A stretch of 50,963 bases of DNA, from the NCBI GenBank assembly GCA_030833665.1, contig JAURGT010000011.1:1-50963 (forward strand). Direction: 5' to 3'. How positions within the stretch are numbered: the stretch's first letter is position 1; every line of letters begins with the position of its first letter. Positions 12,843 through 21,524 of the stretch are shown piece by piece. The DNA comes from Miltoncostaeales bacterium. Its GTDB lineage: Bacteria > Actinomycetota > Thermoleophilia > Miltoncostaeales > Miltoncostaeaceae. Below the pieces are notes generated by a model, which saw only the letters and a program-made list of their open reading frames with translations, was not told the DNA's origin and did no database searches. The translations under genes and the position numbers were made by a program.

Positions 12843-15800
12843 TCAGTCGTTGCCCGTGAACTCCACGATAGCGGCCCCCGATGTGAGCCCGGCCCCGAAG
12901 GCAACGAGGCCACCGAGGCCCGTGGGACCGCTCGGCAGGTGCTCCGCGATGGCGATGGGGATCGTGGAGGAGGAGGTATTGCCCCAGTTCTCCACGTTCA
13001 CCACGAACCGGTCGGCAGGCAGGCCGCTGCGCGCCTGCACCGACGAGATGATGCGGCCGTTCGCCTGGTGGGGAATCACGTGCATGAGATCGGCCGTCGA
13101 AGCGCCCGACTGCGCGGCGGCCCGGTCGAGCATGCGGAGCATCTCGCGCACTGCGCGGGTGTACACGCGCGGGCCGTCCATGAACAGGTGGTCGCTGTCG
13201 GCGGGGCCGTGGCGGATCACCGACCCGTCGTCGCCGCTGGCCGAGAGCACCGGTCGGTGCAGCAGCACCGGCGAGTCGCCGGCGCGCGCGGGCCCGTGAA
13301 CCACCGTGGCCGTGACGGCGTCGCCGAACACCACCACGGTGTCGAAGTCGTCGGGGTCGACGTAGCGGGTCATGGCCTCCGCCGTGATCACCAGCACCGA
13401 CGCCTCCGGTCGCTGCTGCAGCATGTCGTGCGCCGACTGCATGGCGTAGAGGTAGCCAGAGCACGCGGCCGACACGTCGCTTGCCGCCACGTCGGCGGGG
13501 CCATCGGCCTCGGCCAGGGCGTTCTGCACGAGGCAGGCCACTGACGGGCTCAGGCGCGTGGGCGTGCCCGTGGCGGCGATGATGGCCTCGAGGTCACCGA
13601 GCCCCATGCCTTCGGCATTCAGCGCCTCGCGCGCGGCCCGGGCCGCCAGCGCGGAGATGTCCTCGCCGGGGGCGAGCACGGGGCGCTGGCGGATGCCGGT
13701 GCGCCGCACGATGTCGGCCTCGGTGCGACCGGGGAAGCGCGCGGCGATGTCGGCGTTCGTGAGGATGCGCCCGCCTGCGCGCACCGCGAAACCCGAGAGC
13801 CCCACCGGCAGGGCCATGGCCGCTGGCGCCGGCGCGGCCGAGCGAAGCGGTGAGGGCTGGTGCCCGGGTACGCGCCGTACGCGCAGCGTGGGCTCGAGGG
13901 GCATACGACGCCGCGCTGCGGCGGCGCCGGGTGCCAGGGTGATGCTCGCGAGCACGGTGCCCACGGGCACCGACTCCAGCTCCTCGTGCAACCCGAAGAT
14001 CTCACCCGCCGCAGGGGCCGCCAGCTCGAACGTGGCCTTGTCGCCCTCGGCCTCGGCGATCACCTGGCCCTCGGTGACGGTGTCGCCGTCGGCCACGAGC
14101 CACTCGACCACCATCACCTGCTGATCCGCCGGACTCGACCCGGTGGCCTCCACGGCAAGCACGCCGTCCACCTCCTGCGCGCCCTCGGCCTCGGTCACCT
14201 CGAGGCCGCCGATCATCGCGGCGACAGCCTCGACCACGTCTCGGGTTGACGGCAGCACCGCCAGCTGGTTCACGTAGTTGTTGGGCACCCAGGTGTCCGG
14301 TCGAGCGATGCGACGCGTGGTGAGCTCGCCCTCGAGATGGTCCGACACATGCGCCACTACCTCCGCGCCGAATCCGCCGGTGAGGTTGTCCTCATGCACC
14401 ACCACGAGGCGTCGCGTGCGCGCGGCGCTTGCGGCGACGGCCTCCATGTCCCACGGGGCGATGCCGCGCAGGTCGATGAGGTCCACGCCCACCCCCGCGG
14501 CATCGAGCACTGCGGCCGCGCGCTCGGCGATCGGGGCGGTGGACCCCCACGCCACGATCGTGACGTCATCGCCGCGGTGGCGCACCGCGGCGTGACCGGG
14601 TACCACGGGCCGGTGCGCGCCCTGCACGCGGGATGCGCGCAGCGGGTCGTTGAGGCAGGTCTTCGGGTAGAGGATGAGCGTGGGCCGGTCGCCGTCGAGG
14701 GCTGCCTCGAGCATGCCCGCGGCATCCTCGGCGGTGCTGGGCATGGCCACGTCGAGCCCGGGGATGTGGGCGAATGTGGCCTCCATCGTCTGGGCGTGGA
14801 AGGGGCCGAGGCCGGGCCGGTAGGCGCCACAGGGGGCGAGGATCACCACGGGGGCCGACCAGGCGCCGGCCGTGCGCCAGTACACCGTGGCCAGTTCCGA
14901 TGCGATCTGGTTGTAGGCGAGAGGGAGGAAGTCGGCGAACTGCACCATCGCCACGGGGCGCCCGCCGGCAAGCGCGCGGCCGATCGCGGTGCCGACGATG
15001 GTCGACTCGCTGAGTGGCGCGTTGGTGACCCGACCTGGGTAGGCGGTGGAGAGGCCGCGCGTGAGGCCGAATACGTCGCCCTTGGGGTCCTCGATGTCCT
15101 GGCCCGTGAGCGACACCCGCTCGTCGGCCTCCAGGCGCTGCGCCAGCACGTCGCGCATGGCTTCGAGCATGGTGCGCGGGGGCCCGTCCGCCGGCTGGGC
15201 GGGCGCGCTCGCCCGCGCGATCACGTCGGTGGACACCGGACGGATGGCCCGGTGCGATGCCACGGGGTCATCCGCGGCGATCGCCCGGGCCGCGGCCGCG
15301 CGCACCTCGGCCTCCACCTCTCGGTCGAGGGCAACGAGATCGTCGGCCGGCACGCCGTCGGCGATCAGGTTGTCGCGCAGCGCCGCGATGGGGTCGCCCG
15401 CCCGCGCGGCCGCCCGCTCGGCGTCGGTGCGGTACACCGACTCATCATCGGCGTTGGTGTGATGCGTGAGGCGCTCCACCTGGGCCACCAGCACCACCGG
15501 ACGCCGGGCCTGGCGGACATCCTGCACGGCACGTGCTGCCACGATGTCGAGCGACATCGGGTCGCGGCCGTCCGCGCGCACGATCGGAGCGCCGAGGAAC
15601 TCGCTCGCGGGTCCGGTGACGGTGTCATAGATCGTGCGGCCGCTCGTGTGGGTCGAGATCGCGTAGCCGTTGTCCTCGATCCAGAAGAGCACGGGCAGGC
15701 CCTCGCGCGCTGCCTCGGCGATGGCCTCCATCACCTCGCCCTGCTGGGTGGTGCCGTCGCCCACCCCCGCCATCACGATCGGGCGGTCGGCGTGGTGGGC

Positions 15801-16142
15801 TACCTCGCGTGCCACGCCCACCGCGTGCAGCAGTCCGTTGCCCGTGGGCACCGTCATGGGAAGCACGTGGAGCTCGGGGTCATGAAGGAACGCCGGCATC
15901 TGCCGCCCGGCGGAGTCGGACCCGGCGGTGGAGAGCAGGCCGTTGAAGAAGCGCTCGGGCTCGATGCCGCGCCGCACCAGCAGAGCGCGCGACCGGTAGT
16001 GCGGCTGCAGCCAGTCCTGCGGGCCCAGGTGATCTGCGAGCACCGCCGATGCCTCGTGCCCGGCGCCCCCAAGCTGGAAGAAGGCCTCGCCGCGCTGAAC
16101 GAGCTCTTCCTCGACCGCATCGATCCAGCGGGCGCTCATCAT
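12843..16142 (-). CDS. Fusion: branched-chain 2-oxoacid dehydrogenase E1alpha-E1beta, lipoyl domain, FabH-type ketoacyl synthase III
   Basis: 1099 residues in one frame. Residues 1-300 are E1alpha: GDG at 128-130 and N158 in EDNGYAIST form the thiamine-diphosphate motif. Residues ~323-645 are E1beta, with GQDIEDPKGDVFGLTRG, catalytic-type E379 (PLSES) and H449 (GPFHAQ), then the transketolase C-terminal domain. Residues ~667-737 are a lipoyl domain with the lysine K702 in EGDKAT. After an Ala/Pro linker (~755-780) comes a ketoacyl-ACP synthase III domain (~780-1099) with the full triad C894 (AACSGY), H1025 (PHQAN) and N1055 (GNTSSS). Known functions: E1 decarboxylates branched 2-oxoacids onto lipoate, FabH starts fatty acids from acyl-CoA primers. 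I infer that the fusion channels branched acyl groups to fatty-acid initiation. No E2 or E3 gene is nearby. Confidence 0.9.
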   Translation of the reverse strand: MMSARWIDAVEEELVQRGEAFFQLGGAGHEASAVLADHLGPQDWLQPHYRSRALLVRRGIEPERFFNGLLSTAGSDSAGRQMPAFLHDPELHVLPMTVPTGNGLLHAVGVAREVAHHADRPIVMAGVGDGTTQQGEVMEAIAEAAREGLPVLFWIEDNGYAISTHTSGRTIYDTVTGPASEFLGAPIVRADGRDPMSLDIVAARAVQDVRQARRPVVLVAQVERLTHHTNADDESVYRTDAERAAARAGDPIAALRDNLIADGVPADDLVALDREVEAEVRAAAARAIAADDPVASHRAIRPVSTDVIARASAPAQPADGPPRTMLEAMRDVLAQRLEADERVSLTGQDIEDPKGDVFGLTRGLSTAYPGRVTNAPLSESTIVGTAIGRALAGGRPVAMVQFADFLPLAYNQIASELATVYWRTAGAWSAPVVILAPCGAYRPGLGPFHAQTMEATFAHIPGLDVAMPSTAEDAAGMLEAALDGDRPTLILYPKTCLNDPLRASRVQGAHRPVVPGHAAVRHRGDDVTIVAWGSTAPIAERAAAVLDAAGVGVDLIDLRGIAPWDMEAVAASAARTRRLVVVHEDNLTGGFGAEVVAHVSDHLEGELTTRRIARPDTWVPNNYVNQLAVLPSTRDVVEAVAAMIGGLEVTEAEGAQEVDGVLAVEATGSSPADQQVMVVEWLVADGDTVTEGQVIAEAEGDKATFELAAPAAGEIFGLHEELESVPVGTVLASITLAPGAAAARRRMPLEPTLRVRRVPGHQPSPLRSAAPAPAAMALPVGLSGFAVRAGGRILTNADIAARFPGRTEADIVRRTGIRQRPVLAPGEDISALAARAAREALNAEGMGLGDLEAIIAATGTPTRLSPSVACLVQNALAEADGPADVAASDVSAACSGYLYAMQSAHDMLQQRPEASVLVITAEAMTRYVDPDDFDTVVVFGDAVTATVVHGPARAGDSPVLLHRPVLSASGDDGSVIRHGPADSDHLFMDGPRVYTRAVREMLRMLDRAAAQSGASTADLMHVIPHQANGRIISSVQARSGLPADRFVVNVENWGNTSSSTIPIAIAEHLPSGPTGLGGLVAFGAGLTSGAAIVEFTGND

Positions 16143-16364
16143 GGCCCGGAGGGCCGAGAGCGATCGCGCCCGCGCGGTGCTGGCCTGCTCTGCTGCGGTG
16201 CTCAGTTAATCGCCGATCGTCGCGTGGGCACGAGGGCGATGCGAAGCTTCCGCCCGGTGGATGAAACGCACCGAATGTAGACGCGGATACGGACGCATGT
16301 CCAGCGCGGATATTGGGATCGGGTGAAGCCTGGACGCAGTACCGTCGGCAGCGGTGCTGCCGCG

Positions 16365-16370
16365 TACGAT
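16365..16370 (+). promoter_or_regulatory. -10 element TACGAT, leaderless start
   Basis: TACGAT lies six bases before the ATG at 16377, with no ribosome site between. A minus-strand TTAACT at about 16203-16208 may serve the divergent fusion gene. Confidence 0.45.
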
Positions 16371-16376
16371 CGCCTC

Positions 16377-17411
16377 ATGCGCATCGGGCTGTCACTCGAC
16401 CACATGGCGCATCCGCGCGCATCTCTCGAGCTCGTCTCGAATGCCGAGGCAGCGGGAGCCGACGAGGCGTGGATCCCGGAGACGTGGGGTTTCGATGCCC
16501 CTTCGCTCATGGGCGCCATCGCCGTCCGCACGGAGCGGATTTCCATCGGCGCGGTGCTGCCCGTGTATTCGCGCAGTCCGGCGCTCATCGCCCAGACCAT
16601 CGCGGGGGCGGATGCACTCTCGGGCGGACGAGCCATCGCGGGGCTCGGCACCTCGGGTCCGCAGGTGGTCGAGGGATGGCACGGCGTTCCCTTCGCTCGC
16701 CCGCTGGGCGAGCTGCGTGAGGTCATCACTGCATGCCGCAAGGCATGGCAGCGCGGGGTGCTCGAGGTCGATGGCCCCCGGCCCATTCCGCTACCGCCGG
16801 GCGAGGGCACTGGCCTGGGCAAGCCGCTCCGGATGATCACGCGTCCCGAGCGCGAGAGCGTGCCCATCGTGGTGGCCGCGCTGGCCCCCGGCGGGGTGCG
16901 CCTCGCAGCCGAGCTCGCCGACGCATGGTGGCCGTTGTTCGCGACGCCCGAGGCCATCCGCGGGCCGTGGGCCGACGCCCTCAGGCGTGGAGCAGAGCGG
17001 CGCGACACCGCGCTCGGACCCATGGGCATCATCGCGTCAGCGGTGTGCTGGGTGGGCGACGGCGAGGGCGCCGATGCCGCGCGGGCGGCTGCGCGCCGCG
17101 AGATCGCCTTCTACGTGGGCTCCATGGGGTCGCGCGAGCGCAACTTCTATCGCGACGCGGTCTCGGCCATCGGGTTCGCCGACGAGGCCTCCGCAATCTC
17201 CGATGCGGCGCTCGCGGGACGCCCCCGCGACGCCGAGGCGCTGGTGCCCGATGCCATGGTCGAGGCTCTCGCGATCATTGGTGATGGGGCGGCCGTGGCC
17301 GATCGCCTGGCGGGGCTCGCCGATGCGGGGGTCACGACGCTCGTGCTCACCGCGGGAACGCCCGACCCCCTCCGCGCGCTGGAATCGTTGCGTCCGCTGC
17401 TGCCCGCCTGA
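16377..17411 (+). CDS. LLM-class F420-dependent oxidoreductase
   Basis: 344 residues. Its shape is that of the F420-dependent methylenetetrahydromethanopterin-reductase branch of the luciferase-like fold: RIGLSLDHMAHPRASLELVS at the start, AGADEAWIPETWGFDAPSLM, then RISIGAVLPVYSRSPALIAQ, GRAIAGLGTSGPQVVEGWHG and a PIVVAALAPGGVRLAAELAD strand. Family members use coenzyme F420, which is common in Actinomycetota, to reduce or oxidise varied substrates; the substrate here is unknown. It is the second LLM gene in the window but not a close copy of the one at 10268. It converges on the glycosidase-like gene with a four-base gap. Confidence 0.85.
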   Translation: MRIGLSLDHMAHPRASLELVSNAEAAGADEAWIPETWGFDAPSLMGAIAVRTERISIGAVLPVYSRSPALIAQTIAGADALSGGRAIAGLGTSGPQVVEGWHGVPFARPLGELREVITACRKAWQRGVLEVDGPRPIPLPPGEGTGLGKPLRMITRPERESVPIVVAALAPGGVRLAAELADAWWPLFATPEAIRGPWADALRRGAERRDTALGPMGIIASAVCWVGDGEGADAARAAARREIAFYVGSMGSRERNFYRDAVSAIGFADEASAISDAALAGRPRDAEALVPDAMVEALAIIGDGAAVADRLAGLADAGVTTLVLTAGTPDPLRALESLRPLLPA

Positions 17412-17415
17412 GCGG

Positions 17416-19179
17416 CTAGCGCACCCGGACGCTGTCGCGCAGCGCGCTGCGCCCCAGCGAACTGGCGGCGGTGACCGTGACGTAGTAGGTGCCCGCGCGG
17501 ACGAGGTTCTTGCCCGAGCGGCCATTCCACGTGACCGAGTTCCGCCCCCGGGGCATTCGCTTGTTGCGCGCGAGCGTCGCGACCACGCGACCGGTGGACG
17601 TGGTGACCTGGGCGGTCACCCGCGCCGGGCGCGAGAGCGTGAAGGCGGTGGTGACCCGGCGCGAGGCCCTGGCCCCGCGGCTGCTCACCCGCAGCGCGCC
17701 GAGGGTGCGGTCCACCACGATGATGCGCTTCTGCGACGTGGCGGGCGAGCCGTCGGCCGGCGTGAGCGTGGCAGTCACGTTGTACGGCCCCTCCGGCATG
17801 CCGAGGGCGCGTGGGTCGATGGTGATCGGCGTGTAGGCCGCGTCGCCGGTGCGGTCCAGCAACGATGCCGAGAACCCGCCACCGCGCCTGGCGACCGCGA
17901 CGTTCGTGGTGCCGGGCACCGGCGACTGGGCGCCCAGGGTGATGGTGTCCGCGACGCCGTCGCCGTTCGGGGTGACGCGATTGTCCGGCGGGATCGAGAG
18001 CTGCGCGCCCGCGTAGTACGCGACCAGCATGTCCGAGATGGGCCGGCTGCCGGTGTTCGGCACCACCTGGTTCGGGCCGATGGCCATCATCGACGAGCCG
18101 CCGGCGTCGAGGCCCATGGCGGTGGTCAGGCCGAGCGATTCCAGCATCGTCGCCTGCTCGGACATGGTGTAGCCGCGCACGCCTTGCTGCGGGCCTTCCG
18201 CCACCACCATCAGGATCGTGCCATCGGGCTTCTGCCCCACGGCGCTGCGCGTGGTGCGGCCATTGCGCTGGCTGCTGCTGAACGACTCGCGCGACGAGGT
18301 GACCGCCCGGCCGTCCTGCACCAGCGTGGGGCCACCGCCGATGGCGCCCCAGCCGTCCGGGGCGATGCCCGGGATGGCCGCCTCGATCTCCATGCGCGTG
18401 CCCGGCAGGAACTCATTGAACAGCGTTACGCCAGAGAGGTTCTTCCCCGAAAGCACGATCTGGCCGGGGCCAATGGGGGTGCCTCCGCCCGGCTGCTGGG
18501 CGATTACGGTGCCCTGGATCGTCCCGGCGACGGGGAACGTCCCGCCACCGTCGAGCGCGACGAGCACCTCGTAGCCCGGCTCGGACGGCGTGGCGCTGCC
18601 GTAGGCGGGGGTGTAGGCGACCACCCCGGTGGTGGAGGTGGATGCCAGGGGGCGGTTAACCGCACGGACGATGCGCTTTGCACCCTTGGCGCCCGTCGTG
18701 GGGTCGATGCGGCGGTACCGCGAATCGAGGGAAAGGGCGCCGACCGACAGCGACCCTCCCGCGGCGATGGCAAGGGCCGAGCGCGTCGGCTCCGGGCTCG
18801 CCAGCAACTCGGGGCCCACGGACAGCACCCCGCTCGGCGTGCCGTTCGAAAGGCTGAAGAAGTCGCCGTTGATACCGGCGGTCGCGCCCTGGGCAAGGCG
18901 TGATGCCATGCCGTCCTCGATCGTCGCGCGCTGGGTGAGCGACCCCGATGCCTGCGCCGGCGCCACCCGCGTGAGGACGTTGTACGTGAACGACACCACA
19001 TGCAGGCGCTGGGGCCCGGGGCGCGTGATCGTCTGGTAGGTGATGCCCGGGACGATGCGCGTGAGCGCGCCGGCGGCGGCGCCGCTGGTGGGCACGGGTG
19101 TGACCGCGGCCGTCGTGGCCGCCGGGACAATGCAGGCGGCGACGATGGCCGCCGGGATGAGGGCGCGAGAAAAGGGCAT
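17416..19179 (-). CDS. Secreted phosphodiester glycosidase (NAGPA-like) family protein with C-terminal FlgD-type Ig domain
   Basis: 587 residues from ATG 19179 (an ATG at 19203 is an alternative). Signal peptide ALIPAAIVAACIVPAATTAA. Residues ~40-410 resemble the phosphodiester glycosidase domain (DUF2233/NAGPA): GINGDFFSLSNGTPSG, GWGAIGGGPTLVQDGRAV, then RTTRSAVGQKPDGTILMVVAEG and AMGLDAGGSSMM, which contain the conserved N-DFF, GGPTL-G, R-A-G and LDGGGS-like motifs. The C-terminal ~180 residues are an Ig-like region ending in VTWNGRSGKNLVRAGTYYVTVTA, a FlgD-type fold often found in cell-surface enzymes. Family members cut glycan phosphodiesters such as GlcNAc-phosphate caps. It would act outside the cell; the substrate is not known. 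Confidence 0.8.
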   Translation of the reverse strand: MPFSRALIPAAIVAACIVPAATTAAVTPVPTSGAAAGALTRIVPGITYQTITRPGPQRLHVVSFTYNVLTRVAPAQASGSLTQRATIEDGMASRLAQGATAGINGDFFSLSNGTPSGVLSVGPELLASPEPTRSALAIAAGGSLSVGALSLDSRYRRIDPTTGAKGAKRIVRAVNRPLASTSTTGVVAYTPAYGSATPSEPGYEVLVALDGGGTFPVAGTIQGTVIAQQPGGGTPIGPGQIVLSGKNLSGVTLFNEFLPGTRMEIEAAIPGIAPDGWGAIGGGPTLVQDGRAVTSSRESFSSSQRNGRTTRSAVGQKPDGTILMVVAEGPQQGVRGYTMSEQATMLESLGLTTAMGLDAGGSSMMAIGPNQVVPNTGSRPISDMLVAYYAGAQLSIPPDNRVTPNGDGVADTITLGAQSPVPGTTNVAVARRGGGFSASLLDRTGDAAYTPITIDPRALGMPEGPYNVTATLTPADGSPATSQKRIIVVDRTLGALRVSSRGARASRRVTTAFTLSRPARVTAQVTTSTGRVVATLARNKRMPRGRNSVTWNGRSGKNLVRAGTYYVTVTAASSLGRSALRDSVRVR

Positions 19180-19244
19180 GCGGCCATTCAAGCCTGACCC
19201 CATGACGGCTCGGGAGGGATCGGGTCGCTCATGACATGAACCTT

Positions 19245-19895
19245 TCACATGGCGTCGAGCGCATGGGCCGCGGCCTCGATCGCATGGCGCACATGCCCGG
19301 CCACCGCGGCGAGCTGGCTGCTCTGGTCGCGCTCCTCCGCGGTCGCGGGGTGCCCGGTGGCCTTCTCCAGGGCCACGATGTGCCGCTGGTGCATCTGGAG
19401 CATCTGCGTGGCGAGATCGCGCTCGTGGTCCTTCGCCCACTGCAGCGCATGCTCGGTGAGCCCGTCGTACTCGGGGCCAAGTCGCGACTCGAGGCACCGG
19501 AGGAACATGTGATTCCACGCGCCCAGCCGCACGCGGCGTTGCAGCGCCGCATGGATGTCCGGCTCGGTCTCGCCGTCGGCGCCGTAGAGCAGGTGCTCCT
19601 CGAGCGCGATGGCGCCGCGACCGAGTTCCACCTGCCGCTCGAACACCTCGGCGTCTTCCGCGAACCACTCGTCCAGATCGTCGCCCATGCCCTCCACGCG
19701 GCCTGCGAGCGCCGGGTCGATACCCGCCATCAGGCCCTCCGCGGCGAACCGCAGGTGGGCGCGCACGGCGGAGTCAGCAGCGGGTGACTCCTCGGCGTCG
19801 TCCGGATCCTCCTCGCGCAGCAACTCCCGCAGCCGCACGGGATTGGCCTGCATCCACACGAGAACTGCGCTGGCGTCCATGCGAGAGGGGGTCAT
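19245..19895 (-). CDS. Helical protein of unknown function
   Basis: 216 residues, no signal or membrane segment, mostly acidic alpha-helix. It contains several His/Glu-bearing helices (GAIALEEHLLYGA, LTEHALQWAKDHERDL, MLQMHQRHIVALEKA, VAGHVRHAIEAAAHALD) that hint at a ferritin-like or hemerythrin-like bundle, but I cannot match a family and metal binding is only a guess. The W-NHMFLRCLESRLGPEYDGL region seems the most specific. The ATG at 19895 stands six bases after a TAGCCT box, so the message is probably leaderless. Confidence 0.6.
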   Translation of the reverse strand: MTPSRMDASAVLVWMQANPVRLRELLREEDPDDAEESPAADSAVRAHLRFAAEGLMAGIDPALAGRVEGMGDDLDEWFAEDAEVFERQVELGRGAIALEEHLLYGADGETEPDIHAALQRRVRLGAWNHMFLRCLESRLGPEYDGLTEHALQWAKDHERDLATQMLQMHQRHIVALEKATGHPATAEERDQSSQLAAVAGHVRHAIEAAAHALDAM

Positions 19896-19901
19896 GCGTG
19901 C

Positions 19902-19907
19902 AGGCTA
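19902..19907 (-). promoter_or_regulatory. -10 element TAGCCT, leaderless start
   Basis: On the minus strand TAGCCT is six bases before the ATG at 19895. Confidence 0.5.
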
Positions 19908-19977
19908 GCCCCGGTGGCCCGGGCGCGGTGCCCCTGCGGCGTCGGCGGCATGCCGGACCGGCTGCGACACTTCGTAT

Positions 19978-20604
19978 GTGGACGTGCATCTCGAGCTCGC
20001 GGACTTTCGGCGCCGGGTAGCCGCCAATTACGCGCGCATGCGCGAACGGGGATCGAGCCCGGAATCGTGGATGGCATGGCGCATCGCGCGCGATGCCCTC
20101 TTCGCCTCACATCCCCAGAGCCCGGTGCCCGACGACCGTCGCTCGGGATTCGCGGGCATGGGGTTCTTCCCCCACGACCCGTCGTGGCGGCTCGCCGCCA
20201 CGGTGGAGCCGCTTCCCGCCGCCAACGCGTCGCATTCCTCCGGCGCCATGGGATCGTCGATCTCGGGTCCTGACGGCGTGTTCACGACCATCGGCGTCGC
20301 CGTGGCCACGCGTGGCAAGCACGAGATACGCCTTCCCATCCTGTGGCTCCAGGCATATGGCGGAGGGCTGTTCCTCCCCTTCCGCGATGCCACGAATGGC
20401 GATGAGACCTACGGCGGCGGCCGCTACCTGCTCGACCAGGCCAAGGGCGCGGACCTCGGCACCGATGTCGATGGCGCGCTCATCCTCGACTTCAACTTCG
20501 CCTACCACCCATCATGCGCCCACGACCCGCGCTGGACCTGCCCGCTCGCGCCGGCCGATGCCGTGGTGCCCTTTCCGGTGCGCGCGGGGGAAATGGCGCC
20601 CTAG
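19978..20604 (+). CDS. DUF1684 family protein
   Basis: 208 residues from a GTG. The family pattern is clear: W-AWRIARDALFASHPQSPV near residue 32, FAGMGFFPHDPSWRL, then in the second half GGLFLPFRDATNGDETYGGGRYL, followed by ALILDFNFAYHPSCAHDPRW and CPLAPADAVVPFPVRAGE. DUF1684 proteins are widespread in Actinomycetota and Bacteroidota; their chemistry is unknown, though the conserved TYGGGRYLD, DFN-AY-P-C and W-CPL phrases point to an enzyme or ligand-binding site. No signal peptide. The gene stands alone between a divergent helical-protein gene and a convergent secreted-protein gene. Confidence 0.85.
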   Translation: MDVHLELADFRRRVAANYARMRERGSSPESWMAWRIARDALFASHPQSPVPDDRRSGFAGMGFFPHDPSWRLAATVEPLPAANASHSSGAMGSSISGPDGVFTTIGVAVATRGKHEIRLPILWLQAYGGGLFLPFRDATNGDETYGGGRYLLDQAKGADLGTDVDGALILDFNFAYHPSCAHDPRWTCPLAPADAVVPFPVRAGEMAP

Positions 20605-20618
20605 CGGGGGAGGTCGGT

Positions 20619-21476
20619 TCAGCGCACCGTGACGATGGCGGATGACTGCGCGAGCACGGTCTTGCCGCGCTTGGCCTGCGTGAGCACGCGCCAGCGACCC
20701 TTGGGGGGCTTGGCCGTGCAGGTGAAGGTGCGATTCGCGCGGGTGATCCGGCATCTCCCGGCCACGGCGACCCCCGACTGACTCATGAGCAGGAGCGACT
20801 GCGCCATGCGGGTCGTGCCCCTGGGATACCGGCCCGTCGCCCTCACTGTGCCCGCCTTCGCCGTGGTGCGGGCCCCCGCGAGCGCCGCCGCCTTGCGAAC
20901 CACGGTGACGCCGCCCTGCAGGCCAGTGCCCGCCGCGGGCAGCGGTGCCGCCCCTCCCCCCCCGCTGGCGGCTGATCCGCTGCCGGACCCACCGCTACCG
21001 GATGAACCGCCCGTGCCCGCGCCGCCGCCTCCCGACCCGCCTCCGGGGCTCTCACAGGGGTTCGCGACGGAGGGGGTGGGCTCGCCCGGGAGCGCGAACA
21101 GCGCGGCTGTCCATCGGCACGCGGTGGGGTCGACGCTCATCGCGCCCTGCCCGAGGCTTCCCACGGCAACCCCTCCACGGTGCACCGTGCAGGCCCCGAG
21201 ACCGGCCGAGGCGCACTCTCCCACCCATCCGCGGAATTCAGCGTCGTTGCCGTCCTGGACCGGTGTGAGCGCCTCGAACGCCGCGGTCGTGGTGAGGCGG
21301 AACGATGAGTCGCGGAGGCTGAGCCAACTTGCCGTGAGCGTGCCGGGTCCCTGGGCGGTCAGGTTGATCGACCATTCCGCCGGCACCGGTCCGCCGCCCG
21401 CCAGTGCGCTGCTCGCGCCAAGAGCCAGGCAGGCTGTGGCGGCGATGGCGGAGATCGTGAGGGTGCGGGGCGCCAT
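20619..21476 (-). CDS. Secreted two-part protein with Gly/Ser linker
   Basis: 285 residues. Signal peptide ISAIAATACLALGASSALAG; first domain (~30-140) with four cysteines (GWVGECASAGLGACTVH, PTACRW, NPCES) that could form two disulfides; a Gly/Ser-rich linker (~144-175); then a basic region (~180-285) with a single cysteine pair, GRCRITRANRTFTCTAKPPKGRWR, ending in a V-TVR strand. The last part resembles the Ig/Ca-binding-like repeats at the ends of actinobacterial exoproteins. I know no family for the first domain. A TAGACT box (21512-21517) and GAGGATC ribosome site support the ATG at 21476. Confidence 0.65.
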   Translation of the reverse strand: MAPRTLTISAIAATACLALGASSALAGGGPVPAEWSINLTAQGPGTLTASWLSLRDSSFRLTTTAAFEALTPVQDGNDAEFRGWVGECASAGLGACTVHRGGVAVGSLGQGAMSVDPTACRWTAALFALPGEPTPSVANPCESPGGGSGGGGAGTGGSSGSGGSGSGSAASGGGGAAPLPAAGTGLQGGVTVVRKAAALAGARTTAKAGTVRATGRYPRGTTRMAQSLLLMSQSGVAVAGRCRITRANRTFTCTAKPPKGRWRVLTQAKRGKTVLAQSSAIVTVR

Positions 21477-21511
21477 GGTGATCCTCGGGCGTGCGAGCGG
21501 GGCCTGCCTGA

Positions 21512-21517
21512 AGTCTA
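21512..21517 (-). promoter_or_regulatory. -10 element TAGACT with short leader
   Basis: TAGACT on the minus strand is 35 bases before the start at 21476, with a GAGGA ribosome site close to the ATG. Confidence 0.35.
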
Positions 21518-21524
21518 GCCGCCC

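Noticed and set aside
14337-16280. Plus-strand frame of 647 codons opposite the dehydrogenase fusion
   Set aside because: His/Gly/Arg-rich pseudo-protein produced by the complementary strand of a strongly coding gene.
21006-21050. Gly/Ser low-complexity stretch as a repeat element
   Set aside because: It is an in-frame protein linker in the secreted protein gene on the minus strand.
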